Positions 16,348-23,636 of a stretch of DNA of 23,688 nt are shown piece by piece. This DNA comes from CAZEJK01 sp964512045 (GTDB lineage: Bacteria; Acidobacteriota; Thermoanaerobaculia; Thermoanaerobaculales; Sulfomarinibacteraceae), in contig CAZEJK010000065.1 in assembly GCA_964512045.1 (NCBI GenBank), positions 1 through 23,688 on the forward strand, in the 5' to 3' direction. The notes under the pieces are model-generated. The model searched no databases. It was given only the letters and a program-made list of their open reading frames with translations, and was not told the origin of the DNA. Every line of letters begins with the position of its first letter. Position 1 is the stretch's first letter. Both the position numbers and the translations under genes were made by a program.

Positions 16348-16408
16348 CCCGGGAGCACTGATACCCGGAGTCCGACACCCGTCGTCGTAGCCTCTCGCAA
16401 GCTCTCGC

Positions 16409-16438
16409 TTGACGCTTCGACAGCGTCGGGTCTACAGT
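16409..16438 (+). promoter_or_regulatory. Candidate promoter of the TPR gene (leaderless)
   Basis: TTGACG (16409-16414, 5 of 6) and TACAGT (16433-16438, 4 of 6) are separated by 18 bases. The -10 ends 6 bases before the ATG at 16445, and there is no ribosome binding site in between, so the transcript would start at the initiation codon. The -10 hexamer is identical to that of the kinase gene. Confidence 0.5.
16411..16427 (+). promoter_or_regulatory. Perfect inverted repeat between -35 and -10 of the TPR promoter
   Basis: GACGCT-TCGAC-AGCGTC is a perfect 6-bp inverted repeat with a 5-base centre. It overlaps the end of the -35 hexamer and fills much of the spacer, a classical operator position for a dimeric regulator. 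Which regulator would bind is unknown. Confidence 0.4.
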
Positions 16439-16444
16439 TCCACC

Positions 16445-18088
16445 ATGAGTCGTCTACGAGCTCTCTGTGGTGGCGTCCTGTTGCTTGTTCTGGTTCCCAT
16501 GGCACTCGCACAAGGCCAGCCAACGCCAAGCGAGGAGGCGGCCCAACAGGCGTACAGAGAGGGTCAGTTCAGCCGCGCCGCCGAGCTGTACACCGCGGCG
16601 CTGTCGGAGACCGACGACAACGTGCACCGGGCAGAGCTGCACATCCGCATCGCGTGGTCGCTGTTTGCCATCCAACGCGAGGACGAGGCGGCGCGTCACC
16701 TTGCCGCGGCGCTCGTCGAGGACCCGAACCTGAGCACGTTCGTCCCGGACTACTACACCCGGGAGTTTCTGGAGCTCCTGGAGGAGATACGGTCCCAGCC
16801 CCCGACGTCCGCGTCGACTCCCGGAGCCGCCGGGACTGCACCCGACATGGAGGCCACGATCGCCTCTGTCACACAACGGATCGAGCAAGGGGACGACCTG
16901 ACCGGCGCCCTGGCGGATCTCGACCGTCTCCTGATGTCATACGGCTTCGATGACCGGCTCGCTCGTCTGAAGGCTCAGGTCCTCGAGAAGCTCGGGCGCA
17001 GCGAGGAGGCAGAGCGGGTTCGCAGGGATCCTCAGGCCGCCGTTCCCTCCGCGAGCGGACTGGGCACGCCCACTCCGGAGTACCTTACGGTTCCTGATCT
17101 CATCGTGCAGGCCAACCGGAACCTGGAGGACGGCAACCTCGAGACGAGCTTGCGGCTCTTGCGTGAGGCCGTCAGCCGCCAGCCGAGCAACGTCGCGGCC
17201 CTGGGCTTGCTCGCCGATGCCGCGCAACGCGCAGGCAACTGGACGGAGGCGGAGTATGCGATCACCTCAGCGCTCAGCTTTCAGCCGAACAGCCTGGAGC
17301 TGAAGCTGCAGCTTGGCGAGGTGTACCTGGCCATGGACACACCGTCGGCCGCACGCGATGTGTTCCGGCAGCTCGCCGATCAGCACCCCCACTCGGACCG
17401 TGCATGGGCGTCCTTGGGCTTGATCGACGCCCGTCTGCAGCGGTATGACCGCGCTCTCGAGGCGTTGGAGAAGGCGATCCGTGAGAACCCGTTGCTTCCC
17501 GAGGTCCAGCTGGCGTACGGAGAGCTCCTGCTGATGGACGGTCGCTACCGCGAGGCGCTCGAGGCGCTGCGAGCCGCAAGCAACCAGCTCAACGAGGACC
17601 CGCAGGTTCTCGCCCGAATCGGTCAGGCCCTGCTCGCCATCGGACGGCCCGACGAAGCGTTACCGAACCTCCGCACGGCGGTTGACAAGGGCTTCGATGG
17701 TCCTGATGTCCAGCGGAGCCTCATCCTTGCAATGATCCGCAACGGGCTCATCTCCGAAGCACAACGGACCCTGGACGCCACGACGCTTCCCGGAACGGTT
17801 TCAACGGACATTCTTCGCGGCCTCCTGGCCCTCGAACGCGAGAACCTGGAGAGTGCTCTCGGCTCTTTCCGGCACGTCGCCGAGGAGCGGCCGAACGAGG
17901 CCGCTGCCCTGAACCTCGTCGCCGTGGTGCTCTACCGCCAGGGACTCTACAGCGATGCGATCCCGCTCCTCGAGCGCGCGATTGCCCTCGACCCGTCCGA
18001 TCAGCAGATCGCCACCAACCTCGAGCTGGCTCGCACCGCGCATGCGGCGGCTGTCCTCGGTGCAGGCGCCATCGAGCTCGGCTCCTGA
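16445..18088 (+). CDS. Secreted tetratricopeptide-repeat protein
   Basis: A 547-residue protein with a signal peptide (about 1-22, ending ALA) and TPR-type helical repeats. N-terminal repeats span about 27-115, a linker of about 117-135 is rich in Pro, Ser, Thr and Ala, a helical segment covers 136-195, and the main TPR array covers about 215-530. Recognisable repeat ends include EAVSRQPSN (241-249), ALEKAIRENPLLPE (340-353) and LLERAIALDPSDQQ (508-521). It probably acts as a periplasmic or surface scaffold. I chose the ATG at 16445 because the upstream frame (to 16409) runs through the promoter. It follows the kinase gene on the same strand but has its own promoter. The function is unknown, and no catalytic domain is visible. 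Confidence 0.9.
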   Translation: MSRLRALCGGVLLLVLVPMALAQGQPTPSEEAAQQAYREGQFSRAAELYTAALSETDDNVHRAELHIRIAWSLFAIQREDEAARHLAAALVEDPNLSTFVPDYYTREFLELLEEIRSQPPTSASTPGAAGTAPDMEATIASVTQRIEQGDDLTGALADLDRLLMSYGFDDRLARLKAQVLEKLGRSEEAERVRRDPQAAVPSASGLGTPTPEYLTVPDLIVQANRNLEDGNLETSLRLLREAVSRQPSNVAALGLLADAAQRAGNWTEAEYAITSALSFQPNSLELKLQLGEVYLAMDTPSAARDVFRQLADQHPHSDRAWASLGLIDARLQRYDRALEALEKAIRENPLLPEVQLAYGELLLMDGRYREALEALRAASNQLNEDPQVLARIGQALLAIGRPDEALPNLRTAVDKGFDGPDVQRSLILAMIRNGLISEAQRTLDATTLPGTVSTDILRGLLALERENLESALGSFRHVAEERPNEAAALNLVAVVLYRQGLYSDAIPLLERAIALDPSDQQIATNLELARTAHAAAVLGAGAIELGS

Positions 18089-18127
18089 GGCGGCCGCGGG
18101 TTCTCCCACGGGATCTCTCCGGCGGGT

Positions 18128-18157
18128 GGGTGGAAGGTTTGCGTTCACGATCCACCC
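18128..18157 (+). terminator. Possible factor-dependent terminator hairpin after the TPR gene
   Basis: GGGTGGA (18128-18134) and TCCACCC (18151-18157) form a perfect 7-bp stem around a 16-base loop, 40 bases after the TPR stop. There is no T-tract, so it is not a standard intrinsic terminator. It could stabilise the 3' end of the transcript. Confidence 0.3.
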
Positions 18158-18166
18158 AACGAAGCC

Positions 18167-18252
18167 GCCCGGCGCCGGTACTGGCCCCGGTCCCTGCCCC
18201 GGTAGCCGGCAGCCGGCCCCGGAACACTGAAGCCCCGCTCATCGGGTTGACC
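18167..18252. repeat. Dispersed intergenic repeat, copy 1
   Basis: This 86-base segment aligns without gaps to 23397-23482 with 8 differences, counted by eye; all 8 are transitions. It is made largely of CCGG-centred units (including the palindrome CCGGCGCCGG at 18169-18178) followed by a less repetitive tail ending in ATCGGGTTGACC. Like copy 2 it sits 3' of a plus-strand secreted-protein gene. The flanking sequences differ, so the repeat unit is bounded. Confidence 0.85.
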
Positions 18253-18299
18253 AGAAACGCGACTGGTTGCTGACCCACCGGTATCCACCACCGGACTGG

Positions 18300-19169
18300 C
18301 TAGAAGCGCCAGCTGACAGTCACTCCGGCGCCGTTCGGGCCGACGTGCGGCAGCACCCGAAACGTCCGCTCGCGGTGGCGCTGGACGATGGTATCCGAGA
18401 TCAGCATGCCCAGGCACGCTCCCACCACAACGTCAGACGTCCAGTGCCGGTTCTCAGCAACCCTGGAGACCGCCGTCAACGTCGCCAGGCTGTAGGCAAG
18501 CGGCGCCACCCAGCCGCTCTCCGGATACTGGCGGGCGAGAACCCTCGCCAGAGCAAACGCCGCCGCAGCATGGCCGGAAGGAAACGAGTGTCCAGACGAC
18601 GCCGTGTATCGAGGCCCCCACGCGTGATCGACGCCTCGCCCGCTCGGCCGCTGCCGATCCACCAACCGTTTGATCAGCTCCACGACCAGCGTCGTCACGA
18701 TCAGCGACTCGAACGCCAGCTGACCGGTCTCTTGCAGATGCGGTTGCCCAGCCAGGCGACCCGAGGCGTACAGAAGCGCGCTGATGCCCGCAACCGTCTC
18801 GGCGTCTCCGAGCCAACCTCCCAGCTCGATCAGATCCTCGCGCACCCCGCCGTCGTAGGCCGGGTCCCAGAGCGACAGGCGACCCTTCTGGCTCCACCTC
18901 TGGATGTCCTCATCCACCGCTGCGAGGCCGAGCGTGACGCCCGCGAGCACGGCGAATCGCTGCCACTCGGTACGTTGCCAGCGAAGCGGCACGGTCGACA
19001 CGACGACCAGGTCGTCCATCAGACGGCTGACGGCTGGCGGGTACCCGCTGTGCCGCCAGGACCCATCATCGCTTCGCACAGCGGGAGCTTCATCGGCTAC
19101 CCCCGTTGTCACACCCACAATCGAGATCATCAACGCGACAGCGTGCAACCGGGCCAGCCGGTGAGCCAT
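18300..19169 (-). CDS. Secreted PAP2-family phosphatase
   Basis: A 289-residue membrane-associated acid phosphatase of the PAP2 superfamily, acting on lipid or pyrophosphate substrates outside the cytoplasmic membrane. All three active-site motifs are visible: KRLVDRQRP (K167, R174, P175), SFPSGH (195-200, H200) and SRVAENRHWTSD (235-246, S235, R236, H242, D246). An N-terminal signal sequence (about 8-24) and hydrophobic segments (about 72-86, 152-166, 200-214, 222-236 and 244-258) are present. The last residues (GAGVTVSWRF) form a short beta-like aromatic end. The ATG at 19169 has GGGGGGAGGG 3-4 bases upstream; longer frames to 19376 lack support. Typical roles are recycling undecaprenyl pyrophosphate or dephosphorylating phospholipids; the substrate here is not known. 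It converges with the TPR gene. Confidence 0.92.
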   Translation of the reverse strand: MAHRLARLHAVALMISIVGVTTGVADEAPAVRSDDGSWRHSGYPPAVSRLMDDLVVVSTVPLRWQRTEWQRFAVLAGVTLGLAAVDEDIQRWSQKGRLSLWDPAYDGGVREDLIELGGWLGDAETVAGISALLYASGRLAGQPHLQETGQLAFESLIVTTLVVELIKRLVDRQRPSGRGVDHAWGPRYTASSGHSFPSGHAAAAFALARVLARQYPESGWVAPLAYSLATLTAVSRVAENRHWTSDVVVGACLGMLISDTIVQRHRERTFRVLPHVGPNGAGVTVSWRF

Positions 19170-19419
19170 CCGCCCTCCCCCCATGGAACCCTGCACCAAG
19201 AGTACCATCGGCGCAGGGCCGCTGCCCCCGGAACGTCTGTTCGGAGGCGCGCCAACCATGCAAAGACGTGGCAGACGCTGCGCGATCACGGCCGAGCACG
19301 AAGGTCGACCCACAGCATGCGCTTCAAACCGAAGTACAATCGCCGAACCGATCACTCCGGCTCTGCGTACTCTCACTCAGTGCCGAACGACCGGCACGAC
19401 ACACCCTTGGAGGTTCTAC

Positions 19420-20190
19420 ATGCGCCACAACACTCTCGCCGTCACGACCGTGTGCGCCCTGTGCGCGATTCTGCTTGCTTCCCCATCCACCGCCGCCGAG
19501 CTCGACGAGGTGCTCGCCATGAACTACGAGGCGCGCGGAGGGTTGGAAGCGCTCAAGAGCATCGAGTCGTTGCGAATGGAGGGAACCACCCTCGCAATGG
19601 GCCAGGTGGAAGCTCCGATTCTCATCGAGGTCGAGCGCCCGAACAAGGTGCGGATCGAGTTCACCGTGCAAGGGATGACCGGCGTTCAGGCGTACGACGG
19701 CGAGACCGCGTGGATGATCATGCCGTTCATGGGCAAGACGGACCCGGAGCCGATGTCAGAGGCCCAGGCCAAGGAGATCGTCGATCAGGCCGATATCGAC
19801 GGCATTCTCGTGGACTGGGAAGCGAAGGGGCATACCGTCGAGCTGGTCGGAACCGAGGAGGTGGAAGGCACGGAGACCTACAAGCTGAAGGTCACTCGAG
19901 CCAGCGGTGACGAGCTGTTCGTCTACCTGGACACCGAGTACGGCATCGAGATCATGCAGACGGCGACCCGCACCGTTCCAGGCCAGGGCGCCGAGATGGA
20001 GTTCGTGACGTACTTCTCCGACTACAAGGATGTTGGTGGAGTGATGATGCCGCACTCGCTGGAGACTCGCGTCGGCGATCAGCAGCTGGCCAACATCACC
20101 ATCCAGTCTGTGGAGGTCAACAGCGACATTCCCGACGAGCGGTTCGTCATGCCGGAGCCCGCTTCACCCGAGACTCCCGCTGACAGCTGA
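19420..20190 (+). CDS. Secreted LolA-like / outer-membrane lipoprotein-sorting-family protein
   Basis: A 256-residue protein with a signal peptide (about 1-26, ending STAAEL). The mature part has the pattern of the broad LolA-like group: an N-terminal helix (EVLAMNYEARGGLEALKSIESLRMEG), then alternating beta strands (ILIEVERPNKVRIEFTVQG, VQAYDGETAWMIMPFMG, TYKLKVTRASGDELFVYLD, EFVTYFSDYKDVGGVMMPHSLETR), suited to a half-barrel that binds a hydrophobic ligand. It is not the classical LolA chaperone; such proteins are often multi-copy in Acidobacteriota-like genomes. The ATG at 19420 follows TTGGAGG; the open frame upstream to 19183 lacks support. A TACAAT box at 19335-19340 could be a -10, but no convincing -35 pairs with it. 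It lies 63 bases before the VPS10-like gene, probably in one operon. Confidence 0.8.
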   Translation: MRHNTLAVTTVCALCAILLASPSTAAELDEVLAMNYEARGGLEALKSIESLRMEGTTLAMGQVEAPILIEVERPNKVRIEFTVQGMTGVQAYDGETAWMIMPFMGKTDPEPMSEAQAKEIVDQADIDGILVDWEAKGHTVELVGTEEVEGTETYKLKVTRASGDELFVYLDTEYGIEIMQTATRTVPGQGAEMEFVTYFSDYKDVGGVMMPHSLETRVGDQQLANITIQSVEVNSDIPDERFVMPEPASPETPADS

Positions 20191-20253
20191 GCACGTGGCA
20201 GCGAAGGGTACTGAATCGAGCTCACCACCTCGCTGCTAGACAAGGAGGAGGAC

Positions 20254-23200
20254 ATGCGTTGTTCAACGGCGTTTGCCGGGCTCGTAATCGGGCTCGGTCT
20301 GGCTCTGCTTCCCACCAAGGCGACCGCTCAAACGACACGGCTGGACTCCGACACCTTCGGAGTCGTGGCGCCGCGCCCGATCGGTCCGGCGGTCATGAGT
20401 GGCAGAGTAGCGGCCATGGATGCCGCGCTCACCGAGCCGCTGACCGTCTGGGTGGGAGCTGCCTCCGGCGGCGTCTGGAGGTCCGTTGATGGCGGCGTCA
20501 CCTTCGAGCCGGTCTTCGACGAGCACCCCCAGTCGATCGGTGCGATCGCCGTCGATCCATCGGATCCGAAGACCGTCTGGGTCGGCACCGGCGAGACGTG
20601 GGTCCGCAACTCGGTGTCAGTTGGCCACGGCCTCTATCGAACCCGCGACGGTGGAGACACGTGGGAGCTGATGGGTTTGCAGAGCACCGAACGGATCGCA
20701 CGGATTCTCATCGATCCCACGGACTCCAACCGCGTGTTCGTGGCCGCCACCGGCCACCTCTGGAACGCCAACCCCGAGCGCGGCGTCTACCGCACCAGCG
20801 ACGGAGGCGAGACATGGCAGCAGGTGCTCGCTGTGGACGCCGACACTGGATGTGCAGACCTCGCGATGGACCCGCAGGAGCCCGAGATCCTGTATGCGGC
20901 GATGTGGCAGCTCCGACGCGAGCCCGATTTCTTCACCTCTGGGGGACCGGGGAGCGGCCTCTACCGGACCCTCGACGGCGGCGACAGCTGGCAGGAGCTT
21001 CACGAGGGCCTTCCCGAAGGTGACCTCGGCCGCATCGGTATCGCCGTCGCGCCCTCGCGGCCGAGCCGCGTGTACGCCGTGGTCGAGGCCGCAGCGCCCG
21101 ATTCGGGCCTGTACAGGTCCGACGATCTCGGGGCTCACTGGATGAAGGTGAACGACTCGGACAACGTCGTTGGACGCCCGTTCTACTTCGCGACCCTGAC
21201 CGTCGATCCCGTTGACCATGACCGCGTGTACAAGCCCGGCACCGTGCTGACGGTATCGACCGACGGCGGCGAGACGTTCTCTACAGCGATGATGGGCTTC
21301 TTCGGTGGTGGCGTGCACCCGGACTACCACGCCATGTGGATCGATCCCCGCGATCCGTACACCGTCATGGTCGGCACCGATGGCGGCGTCTACATCTCCC
21401 GCGACCGAGGCTCGAAGTTCCGATTCGTCGGCGCTCTGCCGATCTCGCAGTACTACCACGTCGCCACCGACACCGAGGTCCCGTACAACGTCTACGGCGG
21501 GTTGCAGGACAACGGCTCGTGGGTCGGCCCGTCCCGAGCACCCGGAGGAATCCAGAGCTTCCACTGGAGCAACCTGGGAGGGGGCGACGGGTTCTGGGTC
21601 TGGCCGGACCCGGCCGACTCCAACATCGTGTACCTGGAGTATCAGGGGGGCAACATCTCCAGGGTTCTGAGATCCACGAAGGAGTCGAAGGACATCAAGC
21701 CGCTGCCGGCCGCCGATGAGCCGGACTACCGGTTCAACTGGAACGCGCCGATCCAGGTCGGACGTCATCAGCGTGGCACCATCTACATCGGCTCGCAGTT
21801 CCTCCACCGATCCCGCGACCGCGGCGAGTCCTGGGAGCGGATCTCCGACGACCTCACGACCAACGATCCCGACAAGCAGCGGCAGGCGTCCTCGGGCGGG
21901 CTGACGATCGACAACACCACGGCCGAGAACCACTGCACGATCTACTCGATCTCCGAGTCCCCGATCACAGAGAGCGTGCTGTGGGTGGGTACGGACGATG
22001 GCAACCTGCAGGTGACCTCCGACGGCGGCGAGAGCTGGACCAACGTCGCCGGCAACGTCGCCGGCGTGCCACCGCACACATGGGTCTCCTGGGTGGAGGC
22101 CAGCCCGCACGACGCCGAGACGGCGTTCGTGACCTTCGACGGGCACCGGACCGGCGACATGACGCCGTACGTACTCGTGACCCGCGACCTCGGCGCCACC
22201 TGGACGCCGTTGACTGGAGAGCCGATCCGGGGCTACTGCCACGTGATCCGTCAGGATCCGATCGACCCGGAGCTGCTGTTCGTCGGCACTGAGGAGGGTC
22301 TTTTCACCTCCATCGATGGAGGGACCAGCTGGGTCGCCATCAAGGGCGGGTTCCCAAATGTTGCTGTGCGAGACCTGGCAATCCATCCGCGTGAGCACGA
22401 CCTGGTGCTCGCCACTCACGGTCGGGGGCTATGGATCCTCGACGACCTGACGCCGATCCGCACGCTGAGCGAAGAGATCCTCGATACCGATGTGGCGCTG
22501 CTGGACGCGCGCCCGTCGGTCCTGACCATCCCCGCCTACGAGCAACGGTTTGACGGGCACGGAGTCTTTTCCGGCGACAGCCCTTCGGACACGGCCACGA
22601 TCACCTACTACCTCAAGAAGCGGCACATCTTCGGCGACATGCGGCTCGAGATCCGGGACGACTCCGGCCAGCTCGTGACCACCCTGCCGGGCGGCAAACG
22701 CCGCGGAATCAACCGGGTGGACTGGAGAATGCGCGCCACGCCGCCACCCTCCCCCCGCGCCGAAAGCCTGGTACCGAACCCCTACGCGTTCTTCGGTCCG
22801 CGCGTGCTCGAGGGCACCTACACCGTCACCCTGGTCAAGGGGAAGACCGAGCACACGGGAACCATCGAGCTGGTCCCCGACCCTCGCTCGCCACACACCG
22901 CAGAGGACCGCCAGGCGCAGCATGCGGCAGTCTGGAAGCTGTACGGGATGCTCGAGCGCCTGGCCTACGTGGGTGATGCGACGTTCGACGCGATCGAGCA
23001 GCTGGACGAGCGCAGGCGGGTGGCGGAGCGCAGCTCGGTACGCGAGCAGATCGATGATCTGGCCGACCGCTTCACCGCGTTCCGCACAACTCTGATCGCA
23101 AGCGGCGGAATGATCGAAGGCGGCGAGGAGCTGCGCGAGAGGATCTCCGGGCTGTATGGCAGCGTCAACGGCTATGAGGGCCGGCCAACGCAGTCGCAGC

Positions 23201-23373
23201 TCGATCGGATTGAGGTTCTGGACGGGGAGCTCGAGGGCGCCGAGCAGCGGTTCGACGAGCTCGGCGGCGAGCTCCAGCAGCTCAACGAACGGCTGTCGAA
23301 GCGCGGCATCGACCCCGTCACAGTCATCGAGCCAAGCGTCTGGGAGGAGCAGCAAACGAAGGTCGGAGGGTAG
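20254..23373 (+). CDS. Large secreted sortilin/VPS10-like Asp-box beta-propeller protein
   Basis: A 1039-residue protein with a signal peptide (about 1-26, ending ATAQ). Most of it (about 40-740) is a repeat array with at least ten Asp-box-type turns of the form S-x-D-G-G-x-T-W, for example RSVDGGVTFEP, RTRDGGDTWEL, RTSDGGETWQQ, RTLDGGDSWQE, VSTDGGETFST, VTSDGGESWTN and TSIDGGTSWVA, plus the family segment MWQLRREPDFFTSGGPGSGLYRT (about 217-239). Database entries for this family are often called glycosyl hydrolase or sortilin-like, but no glycosidase active site is evident, so I avoid an enzyme name. After a beta-rich region (about 755-880, including IRDDSGQLVTTLPGGKRRGINRVDWRM), the C terminus (about 885-1020) is helical and coiled-coil-like. 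A strong AAGGAGGAGG site precedes the ATG. Confidence 0.9.
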   Translation: MRCSTAFAGLVIGLGLALLPTKATAQTTRLDSDTFGVVAPRPIGPAVMSGRVAAMDAALTEPLTVWVGAASGGVWRSVDGGVTFEPVFDEHPQSIGAIAVDPSDPKTVWVGTGETWVRNSVSVGHGLYRTRDGGDTWELMGLQSTERIARILIDPTDSNRVFVAATGHLWNANPERGVYRTSDGGETWQQVLAVDADTGCADLAMDPQEPEILYAAMWQLRREPDFFTSGGPGSGLYRTLDGGDSWQELHEGLPEGDLGRIGIAVAPSRPSRVYAVVEAAAPDSGLYRSDDLGAHWMKVNDSDNVVGRPFYFATLTVDPVDHDRVYKPGTVLTVSTDGGETFSTAMMGFFGGGVHPDYHAMWIDPRDPYTVMVGTDGGVYISRDRGSKFRFVGALPISQYYHVATDTEVPYNVYGGLQDNGSWVGPSRAPGGIQSFHWSNLGGGDGFWVWPDPADSNIVYLEYQGGNISRVLRSTKESKDIKPLPAADEPDYRFNWNAPIQVGRHQRGTIYIGSQFLHRSRDRGESWERISDDLTTNDPDKQRQASSGGLTIDNTTAENHCTIYSISESPITESVLWVGTDDGNLQVTSDGGESWTNVAGNVAGVPPHTWVSWVEASPHDAETAFVTFDGHRTGDMTPYVLVTRDLGATWTPLTGEPIRGYCHVIRQDPIDPELLFVGTEEGLFTSIDGGTSWVAIKGGFPNVAVRDLAIHPREHDLVLATHGRGLWILDDLTPIRTLSEEILDTDVALLDARPSVLTIPAYEQRFDGHGVFSGDSPSDTATITYYLKKRHIFGDMRLEIRDDSGQLVTTLPGGKRRGINRVDWRMRATPPPSPRAESLVPNPYAFFGPRVLEGTYTVTLVKGKTEHTGTIELVPDPRSPHTAEDRQAQHAAVWKLYGMLERLAYVGDATFDAIEQLDERRRVAERSSVREQIDDLADRFTAFRTTLIASGGMIEGGEELRERISGLYGSVNGYEGRPTQSQLDRIEVLDGELEGAEQRFDELGGELQQLNERLSKRGIDPVTVIEPSVWEEQQTKVGG

Positions 23374-23374
23374 A

Positions 23375-23403
23375 GCCGGGCGGCGACGCCGTGGCAGCCC
23401 GGC
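23375..23403 (+). terminator. Hairpin directly after the VPS10-like gene
   Basis: GCCGGGC (23375-23381) and GCCCGGC (23397-23403) form a perfect 7-bp GC stem with a 15-base loop, starting 1 base after the stop codon. There is no T-tract. The right arm is also the first 7 bases of repeat copy 2, so the repeat completes the hairpin. It may act in factor-dependent termination or 3'-end protection. Confidence 0.4.
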
Positions 23404-23482
23404 ACCGGTACTGGTCCCGGTCCCCGCCCCGGCAGCCGGTAGCCGGCCCCGGAACACTGAAGCCCTGTCCATCGGGTTGACC
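23397..23482. repeat. Dispersed intergenic repeat, copy 2
   Basis: The second copy of the 86-base element at 18167-18252, with 78 of 86 positions identical by eye and no gaps. It begins 23 bases after the VPS10-like stop codon. On the minus strand both copies can be read as a similar VNPMxxASVFRGRLPA peptide, but the differences between copies include amino-acid changes and neither has a ribosome binding site, so it is better treated as a non-coding repeat. Confidence 0.85.
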
Positions 23483-23596
23483 TGGAGGCTGCCTGGATGC
23501 TGCGGCATCGGAGCACCGGAACGCAGTCGGACGCGCCGTATGCCGCTGGGCCACCGGGTCGACCCGTCGGCTTCGCTGTCGCTCCATGCCCATCGT

Positions 23597-23636
23597 CCGG
23601 GTCCGGCTACCGGCTTCCAGGACCGGGACCGGGGCC
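23597..23636. repeat. Partial inverted copy of the dispersed repeat
   Basis: These 40 bases match the reverse complement of 23413-23452 (inside copy 2) at about 34 of 40 positions without gaps, counted by eye, including an unbroken 13-base match CCGGCTACCGGCT. The two arms flank 144 bases. The copy may continue past the window edge. Confidence 0.65.

Larger units (their letters stand above)
16348..16444 (+). other. Kinase-TPR intergenic region
   Basis: This 97-base gap holds the TPR-gene promoter in its second half. In the first half only a weak 4-bp CGGG/CCCG hairpin is seen just after the kinase stop; I do not see a convincing terminator, so some read-through from the kinase gene is possible. 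Confidence 0.5.
18089..18299. other. Convergent intergenic region carrying a hairpin and a dispersed repeat
   Basis: These 211 bases lie between the stops of the TPR gene (plus) and the PAP2 gene (minus). They contain a 7-bp stem hairpin (18128-18157) and the first copy of an 86-bp dispersed repeat (18167-18252). I see no supported gene here; short minus-strand frames through the repeat have no ribosome binding site. Confidence 0.7.

Noticed and set aside
18145..18278. Short minus-strand peptide shared by both repeat copies
   Set aside because: The similarity follows from the DNA repeat. Differences between copies are not mainly synonymous and there is no ribosome binding site.
18267..19910. 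547-residue plus-strand open frame across the PAP2 region
   Set aside because: It is antisense to PAP2, whose three catalytic motifs are intact, and then runs out of frame through the LolA-like gene.
20617..22419. 600-residue open frame on the minus strand
   Set aside because: It is antisense to the Asp-box repeats of the VPS10-like gene, whose repeats recur in the plus frame; no domain is seen in the minus frame.
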